From an uncultured Acidobacteriia bacterium (GTDB lineage: Bacteria > Acidobacteriota > Terriglobia > Bryobacterales > Bryobacteraceae), in assembly GCA_903900705.1 (NCBI GenBank), contig CAIUOG010000051.1:1-51568 (forward strand): DNA of 51,568 nt, read 5' to 3'. The notes under the pieces were generated by a model. It was not told the DNA's origin and did no database searches. It saw only the letters and a program-made list of their open reading frames with translations. This document shows positions 1 through 7,593 of the stretch, piece after piece (position 1 is the stretch's first letter; every line of letters begins with the position of its first letter). The translations under genes were made by a program, and so were the position numbers.

Positions 1-746
1 CCTGATGAATTTCGACGTATCCATGCTAATTCCAGTAGAGCAAAGCAAGGGCCATATTGGATAGCCCCGCTAAATCATTGGTTCCAGTACCGTCGGGACT
101 ATGTTATCCAAGTGCATATGTGACAGGATGACGCAGTCTGCGGAAAAAGCGTCACAGGCTGCCATCGGATTATTCCGAGGGTGTCTCGGAAAGATATATG
201 TCCAGGGGATAAGTCTTTACCTATCCAAAGTTAACAGACTACGCCCTGTCCCCGGAATGCTGCCCTACAGGCCCGCTGGACCGGCGGTCGCGTGTGACAT
301 GTTGGCGCATCCCGAGTGCCGCGTCACCACCGGGCGTACCGTTCCGTACGGTCACCGATGGTTCCTCGTTTTTGCCATTCGAAGCCAGGCTTTTCCGAAA
401 GGGCGTCACGCTCAAAAAAAGACGACGAAATCCCGCTTTAAAACAAGTTCAAATGCTGTGTTGAAACAAGACGTCCCGTTTTGACATTGGCGATCTTTTT
501 CCGCCCACGTTCCCCGGGAACCGGGGATAAAATGGCTCTCCAGGAAAAAGCCGGGTTACGGACGGTTTCCGGCACTTGGAGTCAGTGGTGGTGGCGGACG
601 TAAACATCCTGCTTCTCTACACTTATAGATGTCTGCCATTCCGGTACGGCGACTCGTATTTTTCTGATGCCAATAGGCCGAATAGCTGGAATCTGTCTTT
701 CGGATGCGGTGGGATTCGGGGACGGAAAAAACTTCCGGGGAGTAAA
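1..746. other. gene-free stretch, visibly less GC-rich than the rest
   Basis: I see no convincing gene here. One open frame (101-484, plus) has no ribosome binding site, no recognisable domain and an amino-acid composition unlike the neighbouring proteins. The base composition is more AT-rich than the flanking genes. A short perfect hairpin lies at 511-527 (TCCCCGG, loop GAA, CCGGGGA), followed by GATAAAAT. A TTGACA occurs at 481-486, but no -10 lies at a proper distance from it. The stretch could be a long regulatory region for a gene to the left of the window, or decayed DNA. Confidence 0.5.
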
Positions 747-784
747 AAATACCCGCAATTCGGGAGTCAGAATTGCGGGTATTT
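747..784 (-). terminator. rho-independent terminator of the aldose epimerase gene
   Basis: A perfect 15-bp inverted repeat (747-761 against 770-784, 8-nt loop) begins 7 bases after the stop codon of the minus-strand epimerase gene. Read on the minus strand, it is followed directly by a run of six T. This is the classic intrinsic terminator layout and fixes the transcript end of that gene. Confidence 0.85.
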
Positions 785-791
785 GCGGTCT

Positions 792-1889
792 CTACCTGGT
801 TCCGAAACGGAACTCGGTGGTGGTGTCGTACTTTGCTCCGGGTTTCAATTCCGTCGTGGGGAAGGAGGGTTTGTTGGGCGAATCGGGATAGTGCTGGGTT
901 TCGAGACAGAGGGCGGCGTGGAGGAGGGCCGGTTTGCCGCCTTTGCCTTTCACCGTGCCGTCGAGGAAGTTTCCGGTGTAGAACTGGATGCCGGGCTGGT
1001 CGGTATAGACCTCGAGAAAACGGCCGGAGGCGGGGTCGTCGACGCGGGCGGCGAGTTCGGGGCCTTTGCCGGATTTATTGAGAATCCAGTTGTGGTCGTA
1101 GCCGTGTCCGAGCTGGAGTTGTGGGTCGTTCTGAGCGATCCGGGCGCCGACGGCGGTGGGTTTGCGGAAGTCGAACGGGGTTCCGGCGACGGATTTGAGC
1201 TCTCCGGTCGGGATCAGGCCGGCATCGACGGGGGTGTAGCGGTCGGAATTGATGGTGAGGAGGTTGTTCAGAATATCGCCGTCGCCGCGGAGATTCCAGT
1301 AGGAGTGGTTGGTCAGATTGACGACGGTGGCTTTGTCTGTGGTGGCGGTGTAGTGAAGCTGCAGGCTGTTCGTGGTGAGGAGATAGGTCACGACCGCCTT
1401 CAGCGTTCCCGGGTAGCCCTCTTCGCCATCCTTGCTGGTGTAGCTGAGTTCCACGCCACCGGGCACTTCTCTGGCGGCCCAGACGCGGGAATTGAAGCCG
1501 GCGAGGCCACCGTGGAGCGCGTTTTCTCCGTTGTTTTTCGCCAGTTTGTAAGCGGCGCCGTTCAGGGTGAAGGCTCCGTGGGCGATGCGGTTGGCGTAGC
1601 GGCCGATGAGCGCGCCGAAGTAGGTTCCTTTGTCGCCCATGTAGCCGGCCAGATCGTCGTGGCCGAGAACGATGTCGCCCGCGACGCCCTTGCGGTCGGG
1701 AGTCTTCATGGAGACGAGGATGCCGCCATAAGTAATGATGCGGGCTTCGAGCGCGCCATTGGTGAGGGTGTAGATTGCGACCGGCGTGCCATCCGGCATT
1801 TTCCCGTAGTCGCCTTTCTTCACGGTGGTTGCGGCCGGGAGGCAGAGGGCAGAGACTGCGAGGGCGGCGGCAAGGGCGGCAAACTTCAT
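792..1889 (-). CDS. galM: secreted aldose 1-epimerase (mutarotase)
   Basis: Interconverts the alpha and beta anomers of aldoses such as galactose and glucose. The 365-residue product has the family hallmarks: GRYANRI (about 97-103), a conserved His in ENALHGG (about 126), the catalytic His in NHSYWN (about 195) and the catalytic Glu in CLETQHYPD (about 330). I chose the ATG at 1889 because AGGAG lies 9 bases upstream and because it gives a clean N-terminal signal peptide (MKFAALAAA, Ala-rich core, cleavage near PAA). A longer reading from 1925 would bury that signal. Epimerases are often cytoplasmic. Export suggests that this one acts on sugars released outside the inner membrane. It stands alone and has its own terminator. 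Confidence 0.9.
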   Translation of the reverse strand: MKFAALAAALAVSALCLPAATTVKKGDYGKMPDGTPVAIYTLTNGALEARIITYGGILVSMKTPDRKGVAGDIVLGHDDLAGYMGDKGTYFGALIGRYANRIAHGAFTLNGAAYKLAKNNGENALHGGLAGFNSRVWAAREVPGGVELSYTSKDGEEGYPGTLKAVVTYLLTTNSLQLHYTATTDKATVVNLTNHSYWNLRGDGDILNNLLTINSDRYTPVDAGLIPTGELKSVAGTPFDFRKPTAVGARIAQNDPQLQLGHGYDHNWILNKSGKGPELAARVDDPASGRFLEVYTDQPGIQFYTGNFLDGTVKGKGGKPALLHAALCLETQHYPDSPNKPSFPTTELKPGAKYDTTTEFRFGTR

Positions 1890-2201
1890 GGTCCGGTTCT
1901 CCTGTTGGCGGGCGATTGCCCACATGCGAGACTATCAGATTCGATGGGATTTGCCGTCTGGATTGATGAGGAGCATGGTCTTGCGTGGGCGAGCGGAACG
2001 CACGAATACCGTCCGATGGGAACGGCTGTGGTGGCGGTTTCCGACCAGTTCCGGCACCGGGATTTTCAGCAGAAGCGACCGCGACCGGCGCATCTCGGGC
2101 GGGATTTTGTTGGTTTTTTCGGTTCGCTCGAAGAGGTAAATGTCACTTTGCGGGCCGCGCCGAAGTGGAAACGCAGGCCCACTCCGGCGCATTTGCGCTG
2201 A
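1890..2201. other. 312-bp gap without a recognised gene
   Basis: The gap lies between two minus-strand genes. The open frames here have no ribosome binding site or recognisable domain. It probably holds the promoter of the epimerase gene, but I see no clear -35/-10 pair. Confidence 0.4.
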
Positions 2202-3011
2202 TTATTTGCCGGCTTTGATGGCGTTGGAAACGTCGCGCAGCATTTTGTCGACGGCGTCTTTCGAGCGTTTGGTGCCCCACCAGGCGAAGCCCAGGGGGCT
2301 GGGGCGGGAGAGGGCGAGGGAATCGGCCTGCAGGTCGAGGCCGCCGTTGCGTTCGCGGGCGAACCAGTACGTGTTGGTCTTCCAGAGAAAGCCGTGGTCG
2401 TCGCCTTCGGGGTAGGTGCCGGCCGCCTGATTTTTCGGATCTTTCCACTCCCGGATATAGGTGGCGACGGAGCGGGTGGTCCAGCGGTCTTTGGCGATGC
2501 GCCGGTAGTGGGTGTCGTAGAGGGTGTCGTAATTGACGCCCATCCAGATGGTGGTCTGGACGAGGAGCAGTTTCGACAGGAAATGCTCGTCTTCGGGAGT
2601 GCTGTCGGGCTCTTTCGTGCCGGAGGCGGAGCCGAGATCGGGCTTGAAGATCTCCACGTAGTGGGGGTAGTCTTCCATCACGTGGCGGACTGACTCGATA
2701 TTTGCGCCGTTGACGTGAATGGACCCGGAGAAGTGATGGATGCTGCCGTGCGCGATGTCTTCGTTGCGGCGGGGTTCGACGACGGGTTTGGAGGATTCGA
2801 GCAGACCACGATGGCCGCAGCATTCATCGTCGATCCAGAGTTTGCCGGATTTGTTGAATTGTTCGACTACGGTTTTCTCGAAATGATTGACGTAGTCCTG
2901 GTAGGCTTTGAGAGTTGCTTCGTCCAGATGAACGGTAGGAATCAGAGAGGCGCTGAGTGTGGTGACGACACAAAGCGCCAGAACACACACTACGCCGGTA
3001 TTAGACCGCAT
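2202..3011 (-). CDS. secreted protein with START/SRPBCC-like fold, function unknown
   Basis: A 269-residue protein beginning with a signal peptide (MRSNTGVVCVLALCVVTTLSA). No enzymatic motif was recognised. The middle and end read like a START-like (SRPBCC) ligand-binding fold: a helix-type segment around ESVRHVMEDYPHYVEIF, then alternating strands through TRSVATYIREW, FLWKTNTYWFARERNGGL and LALSRPSPLGFAW. The pattern of a tryptophan-rich strand followed by 'ERNGGL...LALSR' recurs in exported acidobacterial START-like proteins. This is pattern memory, not a search result. Start: ATG at 3011. TATATT ends 6 bases before it on the minus strand, so the transcript may be leaderless. The neighbours do not suggest a pathway. 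Confidence 0.7.
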   Translation of the reverse strand: MRSNTGVVCVLALCVVTTLSASLIPTVHLDEATLKAYQDYVNHFEKTVVEQFNKSGKLWIDDECCGHRGLLESSKPVVEPRRNEDIAHGSIHHFSGSIHVNGANIESVRHVMEDYPHYVEIFKPDLGSASGTKEPDSTPEDEHFLSKLLLVQTTIWMGVNYDTLYDTHYRRIAKDRWTTRSVATYIREWKDPKNQAAGTYPEGDDHGFLWKTNTYWFARERNGGLDLQADSLALSRPSPLGFAWWGTKRSKDAVDKMLRDVSNAIKAGK

Positions 3012-3064
3012 CCTTCAAATATAGCGACGACGCGGTTGTAACAGTTCGTCAGCGAGCGCGCGGG

Positions 3065-3072
3065 TATAGAAT
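3065..3072 (+). promoter_or_regulatory. -10-like element TATAGAAT directly before the enolase-superfamily gene
   Basis: TATAGAAT ends 7 bases before the ATG at 3080, so transcription would start at or next to the A of the start codon. No Shine-Dalgarno sequence is visible between them. A weak -35 candidate (TTCGTC, 3045-3050) lies 16 bp upstream of TAGAAT. The same hexamer occurs before several other genes in this window. Confidence 0.45.
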
Positions 3073-3079
3073 TCGGGCA

Positions 3080-4372
3080 ATGCCGCAGCCTGGTTTGAAC
3101 CGCCGCGAATTTCTGAGCACGTCTTTTCTGGGTACAGCCGCCGCCGGCGCCGGATTTCTTTTTTCCGGAGAGCACTGGAAAGCCGCGGCGGCGTTGAAGG
3201 GCAAGGTGAAGATCCGCGATGTGAAGGTGATGATCATTCGCGGAACCTGGGACTGGAACCTGATCAAAATCGAGACGGACCAGCCGGGGCTGTACGGAAT
3301 CGGCGAGGCGTACTGGGGTCCCGGGGTGAAGGATCTGGTGCTGAACCAGCTGAAGCAGCATGTGATCGGGGAAGATCCGCTGAACGTCGACAAGCTCTAC
3401 ACGAAGATGCTGATGAAGAGCATGGGGGCGGGCGCGATTGCGGGGGCGACGGTGACGGCGGCGAGCGGCATTGAGATCGCGCTGTGGGATCTGGCCGGGC
3501 GGATTCTGGAAACGCCGGTGTGCAATCTGCTGGGGGGAAGGTTCCGGGACAAAGTTCGTTTTTACCGCACGATGTCGAAGCCGGCGGCGCACGTGGAAGA
3601 CATGCAGAGCTGGAAGGATCACGTGGCGGCGGCGCAGGCGGAGAAGTGGGGCTGGACGGCGTTCAAGTTTCAGGGCGACGGGATTCCGCCGAACGCGGAT
3701 CCGGAATTCAGAGAGCCGGGGCACGACCCGTTTGCGCGAAACCTGACGCACAAGGACATCCGGCGGATTGTGACGGCGATGGAGACGGTGCGCGAGAAAG
3801 TTGGTCCGGACGCGGATTTTGCGGTGGAAGCGCACTGGCGGTATGACGTGAATGACGTGATCACGCTCGGGAACGCGCTGGAGCATGTGAAGCCGATGTG
3901 GCTGGAGGACCCGGTGCCGCCGGAGAATATCGAGGCGATGGCGCGGGTGGCGCATGCGGTGAACGTGCCGATCTGCACGGGGGAGAATCTGTATACGCGG
4001 CAGGGTTTCCGGCGGCTGATCGAGATGCAGGCGACCAGCGGGGTGCATATTGACATTCCGAAGTCGGGCGGACTGCTGGAATCGAAGAAGATTTCGGATC
4101 TGGCGGATTTGTATTACATCTGGACGGCGGCGCATAATCCGGCGAGCGCGCTGGGGACGATTGCGAGCGCGCATGCGGCGGCGTCGATGCGGGAATTCCG
4201 GGTGCATGAGCTGGCGAACTGGATTGACTGGTGGCCGGACCTGGTGGTGCGGGAAGGGCCGTTCTGGGAGAAGGGGTATTTCACGATTCAGGACAAGCCG
4301 GGGTATGGGGTGGAACTGAATCCGGACGTGGCGAAGGCGCATCTGGCGCCGGGGGAAGTCTGGTGGGGGTAG
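3080..4372 (+). CDS. Tat-exported enolase-superfamily dehydratase (mandelate racemase/galactonate dehydratase type)
   Basis: A 430-residue member of the mandelate racemase/muconate lactonizing enzyme group, which removes the alpha-proton of a carboxylate sugar acid using Mg2+. Metal ligands are visible at E250, E276 (WLEDPVPPEN) and E302 (TGENLY) with the exact 26-residue spacing of the family. H252, two residues after the first ligand, and H352 (AAHNP) match the acid/base pair of galactonate dehydratase-like members. The first ligand is Glu, where Asp is usual. The N-terminus has a Tat signal (NRREFLSTSFLG, then a hydrophobic Ala/Gly stretch), so the folded enzyme is probably exported, which is unusual for this superfamily. 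Its 3' end faces the next gene, with 6 bp between them. The substrate cannot be read from sequence; an aldonic acid is the best guess. Confidence 0.88.
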   Translation: MPQPGLNRREFLSTSFLGTAAAGAGFLFSGEHWKAAAALKGKVKIRDVKVMIIRGTWDWNLIKIETDQPGLYGIGEAYWGPGVKDLVLNQLKQHVIGEDPLNVDKLYTKMLMKSMGAGAIAGATVTAASGIEIALWDLAGRILETPVCNLLGGRFRDKVRFYRTMSKPAAHVEDMQSWKDHVAAAQAEKWGWTAFKFQGDGIPPNADPEFREPGHDPFARNLTHKDIRRIVTAMETVREKVGPDADFAVEAHWRYDVNDVITLGNALEHVKPMWLEDPVPPENIEAMARVAHAVNVPICTGENLYTRQGFRRLIEMQATSGVHIDIPKSGGLLESKKISDLADLYYIWTAAHNPASALGTIASAHAAASMREFRVHELANWIDWWPDLVVREGPFWEKGYFTIQDKPGYGVELNPDVAKAHLAPGEVWWG

Positions 4373-4378
4373 GCCGGG

Positions 4379-5008
4379 TTAGTCGGGGTTGAATTCGAAG
4401 GTCTCGCCGTCGCAGCGGAAGACGAGGTGGCCGCCGGAGAGGTTTTTGATTTCCTTCGTGAGCGGGATGAAGACCGCGCCGTCAGTGGACTGGCCGGGCG
4501 CGAGGCGCGTCTGGCTGAGGGCGATGGCGGAGGCGGTGGCGGCGGCTTTGAGGCGTGTGGACATGCCGTAGGCCATGGCGTTCTGGCGGCGCTGTTCGTA
4601 GCCGTTGGTGGAGCGCATGTGGGGGATGCCGTAGAGAGCGCCTTCGTAGGAGGAGACGAGTTTCACCACGTCGGCATGGGAGGCGCGGTCGAGCATGATA
4701 TCCACCATCTGACCGGCCTGGAGGCCCTGCATGTTGCCTTCGGGGCGGACGTAGGCGAAGGCTTCGGGCTTCACGTTCCAGTAGGTCTGGGAGCCGTTCG
4801 AGACCGAGACCTGGATGAGGCCGAAACCGGCGACGTGATTGGGCAGGTGGGTGACGATGACGGTGAGTCCGCGGCGCGTGGCGGTTTGGAATTTGAGGCC
4901 ATTCGCTTCATATTCAATGACCTGGGCGGAGGCCGGGACGAGGGCGGCGCCGAGAAATGCCCCGGCCGTTTGCAGGAACCGGCGGCGGATTTGTGGGGAA
5001 TTGTTCAC
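4379..5008 (-). CDS. Tat-exported protein of unknown function
   Basis: A 209-residue protein with a twin-arginine signal (IRRRFLQTAGAFLGAAL, cleavage near ASAQ). I do not recognise the mature part. It is mostly beta-strand-like (LKFQTATRRGLTVIVTHL, GGHLVFRCDGETFEF) with an alanine-rich helix around residues 155-170, and it has no obvious metal or catalytic motif. It converges on the enolase-superfamily gene with a 6-bp gap. Both neighbours carry Tat signals, so they may work in the same compartment, but nothing shows a shared pathway. Confidence 0.75.
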   Translation of the reverse strand: MNNSPQIRRRFLQTAGAFLGAALVPASAQVIEYEANGLKFQTATRRGLTVIVTHLPNHVAGFGLIQVSVSNGSQTYWNVKPEAFAYVRPEGNMQGLQAGQMVDIMLDRASHADVVKLVSSYEGALYGIPHMRSTNGYEQRRQNAMAYGMSTRLKAAATASAIALSQTRLAPGQSTDGAVFIPLTKEIKNLSGGHLVFRCDGETFEFNPD

Positions 5009-5062
5009 CAGCGTCGTTTACCAGAGCGTTGTATACCAGAGTAGCGCGGGCTGTGAGCGCCG

Positions 5063-5584
5063 TTACTTGATTTCCGCGATGACGAAGGGGCCAGGCGAAG
5101 CCGGCAGCTGGTTCCAGAGGACAGCGCCTTTCCGGATGTCGACGGCGACGTAGCGCGGGGCGGTGACGGGGCCTTTCGCCGCGCGGTAGACGCGAACCTG
5201 GGGGTTGTCAACGAGGTTGCGGCCGGGGGCTTCGCGGCCCATGATTTTGGGCTTTCCTTTTTTGACTTTGAGCTCGATTTCGACGATGCGGACGGGCTTG
5301 GGAGAGGCGTTCCGGCTGGTGTGGAGGCCGCTGGCGGGGCTCCAGGCGACGTCGCCCGCGTTCCAGTGCTGATTTTCTTCCTGGCCGTCCTTGTAACGAA
5401 GCTGGATTTCACCGGGGTCGAGGTAGATCATGACGCGGTTCAGCTTGTGCTCGTGGAGGGCTCCGGGCTGTTTCAGGGGCTGGTCGACGACGGAGAGGAC
5501 GCGGACGTACTCGTTGTCGATGGGAACGTTCCGGTCCTGCGCGAGCAGGAGCGCGGCGGGGAGGAGCAGGAGGGCGAGGCGCAT
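5063..5584 (-). CDS. secreted cupin-fold protein, paralogue of the product at 17637-18281
   Basis: A 173-residue protein with a short signal peptide (MRLALLLLPAALLLAQ). The region HEHKLNRVMIYL (about residues 44-55), followed by a strand-rich part with a late His (GLHTSRN), is cupin-like and could bind a metal through the HEH histidines. The same core, HEHK-NRVMIYL, and the later '-EIELK-' strand occur in the secreted protein at 17637-18281, so the two are paralogues. The role is unknown. Divergent from the FRG gene, whose start lies 61 bp away. Confidence 0.75.
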   Translation of the reverse strand: MRLALLLLPAALLLAQDRNVPIDNEYVRVLSVVDQPLKQPGALHEHKLNRVMIYLDPGEIQLRYKDGQEENQHWNAGDVAWSPASGLHTSRNASPKPVRIVEIELKVKKGKPKIMGREAPGRNLVDNPQVRVYRAAKGPVTAPRYVAVDIRKGAVLWNQLPASPGPFVIAEIK

Positions 5585-5631
5585 TCAATGTCAGTCTACC
5601 CCCGCGTCAGTCTAGTCTCACGAGTTTCGGG

Positions 5632-5637
5632 TACAAT
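5632..5637 (+). promoter_or_regulatory. -10-like hexamer TACAAT before the FRG gene
   Basis: TACAAT ends 7 bases before the ATG at 5645, and no Shine-Dalgarno sequence lies between. No good -35 is visible. It fits the leaderless arrangement seen elsewhere in the window. Confidence 0.35.
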
Positions 5638-5644
5638 GCGGACC

Positions 5645-6448
5645 ATGGCTGAACGCGCACCCCTGACCACTCTGACGGCGACATCCCTGATGAACGCCTT
5701 TGACGTTGTTACGAAATGGACGGCGGACGTCAACGACGGCGGGCTGTTCTGGTTCCGCGGCGTGAAGGACTCCCGGCTCGATCTGCAACCCGGGGCTTAC
5801 TGGCGGAAGGACTTCGATGAGTATGGCCCGTTGCTGGACTTTGTGCAGCAGGGCCGGGCCTATGCCGATGTGGGCGATCTGCGGGAATGGCGCACTTACT
5901 ACCTGGCGCAGCACCATGGCCTGCCGACGCGGCTGCTGGACTGGTCAGAGAGTTTTTCGGCGGCGTTGTTCTTTGCCATGGATGGCTGGGACGGGTTGAC
6001 CACGCCGGTGATCTGGATTGTGCGGCCGGAGATGATCAACAAGATTTCGGTGGATTGGGAGGGGATTATTTCGCCGGAAGAGAACAAGGAACTGGACGCC
6101 TGGCTGCCGGCGGGGATTCAGGAGGGCTCGAAGAAGATCGCGACGGCGGACGGGAAGTGGATCTATGATTCCGCGCTGCCGCTGGCGATTTATCCGCGGA
6201 AAGACAATAACCGGATTGTGGCGCAGCAGGGCGTCTTTACGATTCACGGGGTGGAGAAGGTGAAGCTGAACGAGTGGATTGTGGAGAAGCGCGAGGACCA
6301 TCCGCAGATCATTTGTCAGGTGCGGCTGGAGGGTCTGGACCGGGAGAAGTCGATGAATCAGCTGCAGACGCTGGGGTTGCGGCGGCATACGATGTATCCG
6401 GATATCGATAATTTCGTGTCGTATCTGAAGACGTATTACAACTGGTAG
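5645..6448 (+). CDS. FRG-domain protein
   Basis: A 267-residue cytosolic protein that is essentially one FRG domain, named for its conserved Phe-Arg-Gly (here FWFRG, about residue 37). Further family marks are YLAQHHGLPTRLLDW (about 85-100), the following SAALFFA, and the late R-x4-QQGVFTIHG segment. FRG proteins are widespread and poorly understood. Some occur beside defence or toxin genes, and the conserved charged pockets suggest an enzyme. Start: ATG at 5645 was preferred over in-frame ATGs at 5636 and 5588 because it lies 7 bases after a -10-like TACAAT. The end overlaps the tail of the convergent TetR gene by 13 bp. No partner gene is apparent. Confidence 0.85.
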   Translation: MAERAPLTTLTATSLMNAFDVVTKWTADVNDGGLFWFRGVKDSRLDLQPGAYWRKDFDEYGPLLDFVQQGRAYADVGDLREWRTYYLAQHHGLPTRLLDWSESFSAALFFAMDGWDGLTTPVIWIVRPEMINKISVDWEGIISPEENKELDAWLPAGIQEGSKKIATADGKWIYDSALPLAIYPRKDNNRIVAQQGVFTIHGVEKVKLNEWIVEKREDHPQIICQVRLEGLDREKSMNQLQTLGLRRHTMYPDIDNFVSYLKTYYNW

Positions 6449-7017
6449 GCATCGTCGCGAAAGCTTCTGAGTACGGCCTCGGCGGTCGAGAGGAGCGGAA
6501 CCTGCAGGGAAGCTCCGTAGACTCTCCGCAGGGAAAGCGCACCATCGATGACGATCAGGAGCTTTGCTGCCGCCACTGTCCGATCAATTTTGAAGGGCTT
6601 TAACAGGTCGACGAGGTAGGCAAGCAGTTTGTCTTTTTGCCCGATTACGCGACGGTGAAAGGGATGAGCAAGGTCGGGGTACTCTGACGCCGCCAGCAGG
6701 AAGGGACAGCCGGTGACATCGGGCCGGTTCGCCATCCGGTCGATTTTGACCAGAGCCTGATGCACATCTTCCGGAGGGGTGGGACTGGAGAGAAAGTCCC
6801 AGAACGCCTGAGCGCTTCTGTCGAGGTAGGCGAGCACGAGAGCATCTTTGCTTTCGAAATGCCGGTAAAAGGTGGCTTTGGCCACGTCGGAGACGGCCAT
6901 GATTTTCTCGGTGCCGGTGGCGCGAATTCCCTCCGTGTAGAAGAGGTGTTCGGCGACGTCCAGGATCCTCGTGCGCGGATCCATGTTTTTAGTCTTGCCG
7001 TTTTTAGTGCTGCCCAT
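6436..7017 (-). CDS. TetR-family transcriptional repressor of the divergent DoxX-like/OYE genes
   Basis: A 193-residue regulator. The N-terminal helix-turn-helix spans about residues 31-55 (GIRATGTEKIM through DVAKATFYRHF), with typical TetR spacing. The C-terminal half should form the ligand and dimer domain. It contains one cysteine, C104 (TGCPF), in a position where Cys is common in this family; in NemR a cysteine senses electrophiles. Start: ATG at 7017 (MGSTKNGK). A second in-frame ATG at 6984 is possible. Neither has a clear Shine-Dalgarno. The gene is divergent from a DoxX-like gene and an Old Yellow Enzyme gene, with two palindromes in the shared promoter region. It is therefore very probably their repressor and represses itself. 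Confidence 0.9.
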   Translation of the reverse strand: MGSTKNGKTKNMDPRTRILDVAEHLFYTEGIRATGTEKIMAVSDVAKATFYRHFESKDALVLAYLDRSAQAFWDFLSSPTPPEDVHQALVKIDRMANRPDVTGCPFLLAASEYPDLAHPFHRRVIGQKDKLLAYLVDLLKPFKIDRTVAAAKLLIVIDGALSLRRVYGASLQVPLLSTAEAVLRSFRDDAYQL

Positions 7018-7027
7018 GAAATATATC

Positions 7028-7058
7028 TTGACGCGATACAGACCTGTCTGTCTATAAT
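7028..7058 (+). promoter_or_regulatory. sigma70-type promoter of the DoxX-like/OYE operon
   Basis: TTGACG (7028-7033) and TATAAT (7053-7058) are separated by 19 bp, slightly long, which would make the promoter dependent on local DNA shape. The first operator palindrome sits in the spacer and the second begins 8 bp after the -10, so a bound repressor would block RNA polymerase. Confidence 0.65.
7038..7051. promoter_or_regulatory. TetR operator 1, ACAGAC-N2-GTCTGT
   Basis: Perfect 6-bp arms around a 2-bp centre, lying between the -35 and -10 boxes. The identical half-sites recur 31 bp downstream, on the same side of the helix after about three turns. Confidence 0.7.
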
Positions 7059-7066
7059 GGCCATGC

Positions 7067-7084
7067 AGACAGACAAGTCTGTCT
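7067..7084. promoter_or_regulatory. TetR operator 2, extended palindrome
   Basis: AGACAGAC-AA-GTCTGTCT: 8-bp arms that contain the same ACAGAC-N2-GTCTGT core (7069-7082) as operator 1. It lies just downstream of the -10 and 45 bp before the chosen start of the DoxX-like gene. Confidence 0.7.
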
Positions 7085-7128
7085 ATGTCGCTGGATTGAT
7101 GCGGCGCGTAGAAAGTGGAGGAAGGAAA

Positions 7129-7593
7129 ATGTCGCGTCACCTGAGCAAGGCTTTATCGCTGTTCCTGGGAGTTCTGATGTTCACGTTCGGATTCCTGAAG
7201 TTCTTTGAGCCATTCCATGGATGGTTTGAGGTGCAGATTCAACAGAGTCATCTCCCTCACGAGGCGATTCTCGCCGGCAAACTGGGGGAAATGTTCACCG
7301 GATGCCTGTTCGTACTGGCATGGCTTCGGAGTGCGTGGACCGAGAGAAGCAGAGCGCAGATGCTGTTGATTGCGTGTTTGATCCTGGTGGTTCAGATGGG
7401 GGTGGCGATCTATGTCCACCTGCAGCCTGGGGTGCCCGCCAGCGTACTTCCTCTCGGGATCAAGCCCCCGGTGATTCCCGGAGTTGTTCTCATCCTCGCC
7501 CTTTTGAATGCATTCATGGTGTGGAAGAAGAATGTGTGGAAGAAGAATGTGTGGAAGAAGAATGTGTGGAAGAAGAATGACCAAGCTATTTGA
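7129..7593 (+). CDS. DoxX-like small membrane protein with a repeated C-terminal tail
   Basis: A 154-residue membrane protein with four predicted hydrophobic segments (about residues 7-23, 45-63, 70-90 and 105-123), consistent with the DoxX/DoxD-like superfamily of four-helix membrane proteins. Start: ATG at 7129, preceded by GTGGAGGAAGG, one of the best ribosome binding sites in the window. An in-frame ATG at 7063, next to the -10, is a second possibility. The C-terminus is odd: the pentapeptide VWKKN is repeated four times, encoded by a 15-bp tandem repeat, and forms a basic tail. The gene overlaps the next one by 17 bp. It probably belongs to the same electrophile- or redox-responsive operon as the flavin reductase. 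Confidence 0.85.
   Translation: MSRHLSKALSLFLGVLMFTFGFLKFFEPFHGWFEVQIQQSHLPHEAILAGKLGEMFTGCLFVLAWLRSAWTERSRAQMLLIACLILVVQMGVAIYVHLQPGVPASVLPLGIKPPVIPGVVLILALLNAFMVWKKNVWKKNVWKKNVWKKNDQAI
7519..7578 (+). repeat. four exact copies of a 15-bp tandem repeat at a gene junction
   Basis: The unit GTGTGGAAGAAGAAT occurs four times without a mismatch (7519, 7534, 7549 and 7564). In the upstream gene's frame each unit encodes VWKKN. At each unit end, AAT plus the next G makes an ATG in the frame of the downstream Old Yellow Enzyme gene, preceded by the purine-rich GGAAGAAGA. Each copy therefore supplies a possible ribosome binding site and start codon. The unit length is a multiple of three, so gain or loss keeps both frames open. 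Confidence 0.95.

Noticed and set aside
101-484. 127-residue open frame on the plus strand
   Set aside because: No ribosome binding site, no recognisable domain, composition unlike the true genes here.
576-2201. Long plus-strand open frame opposite the epimerase gene
   Set aside because: It is the antisense shadow of galM, which has domain motifs, a ribosome binding site and a terminator. High GC keeps other frames open.
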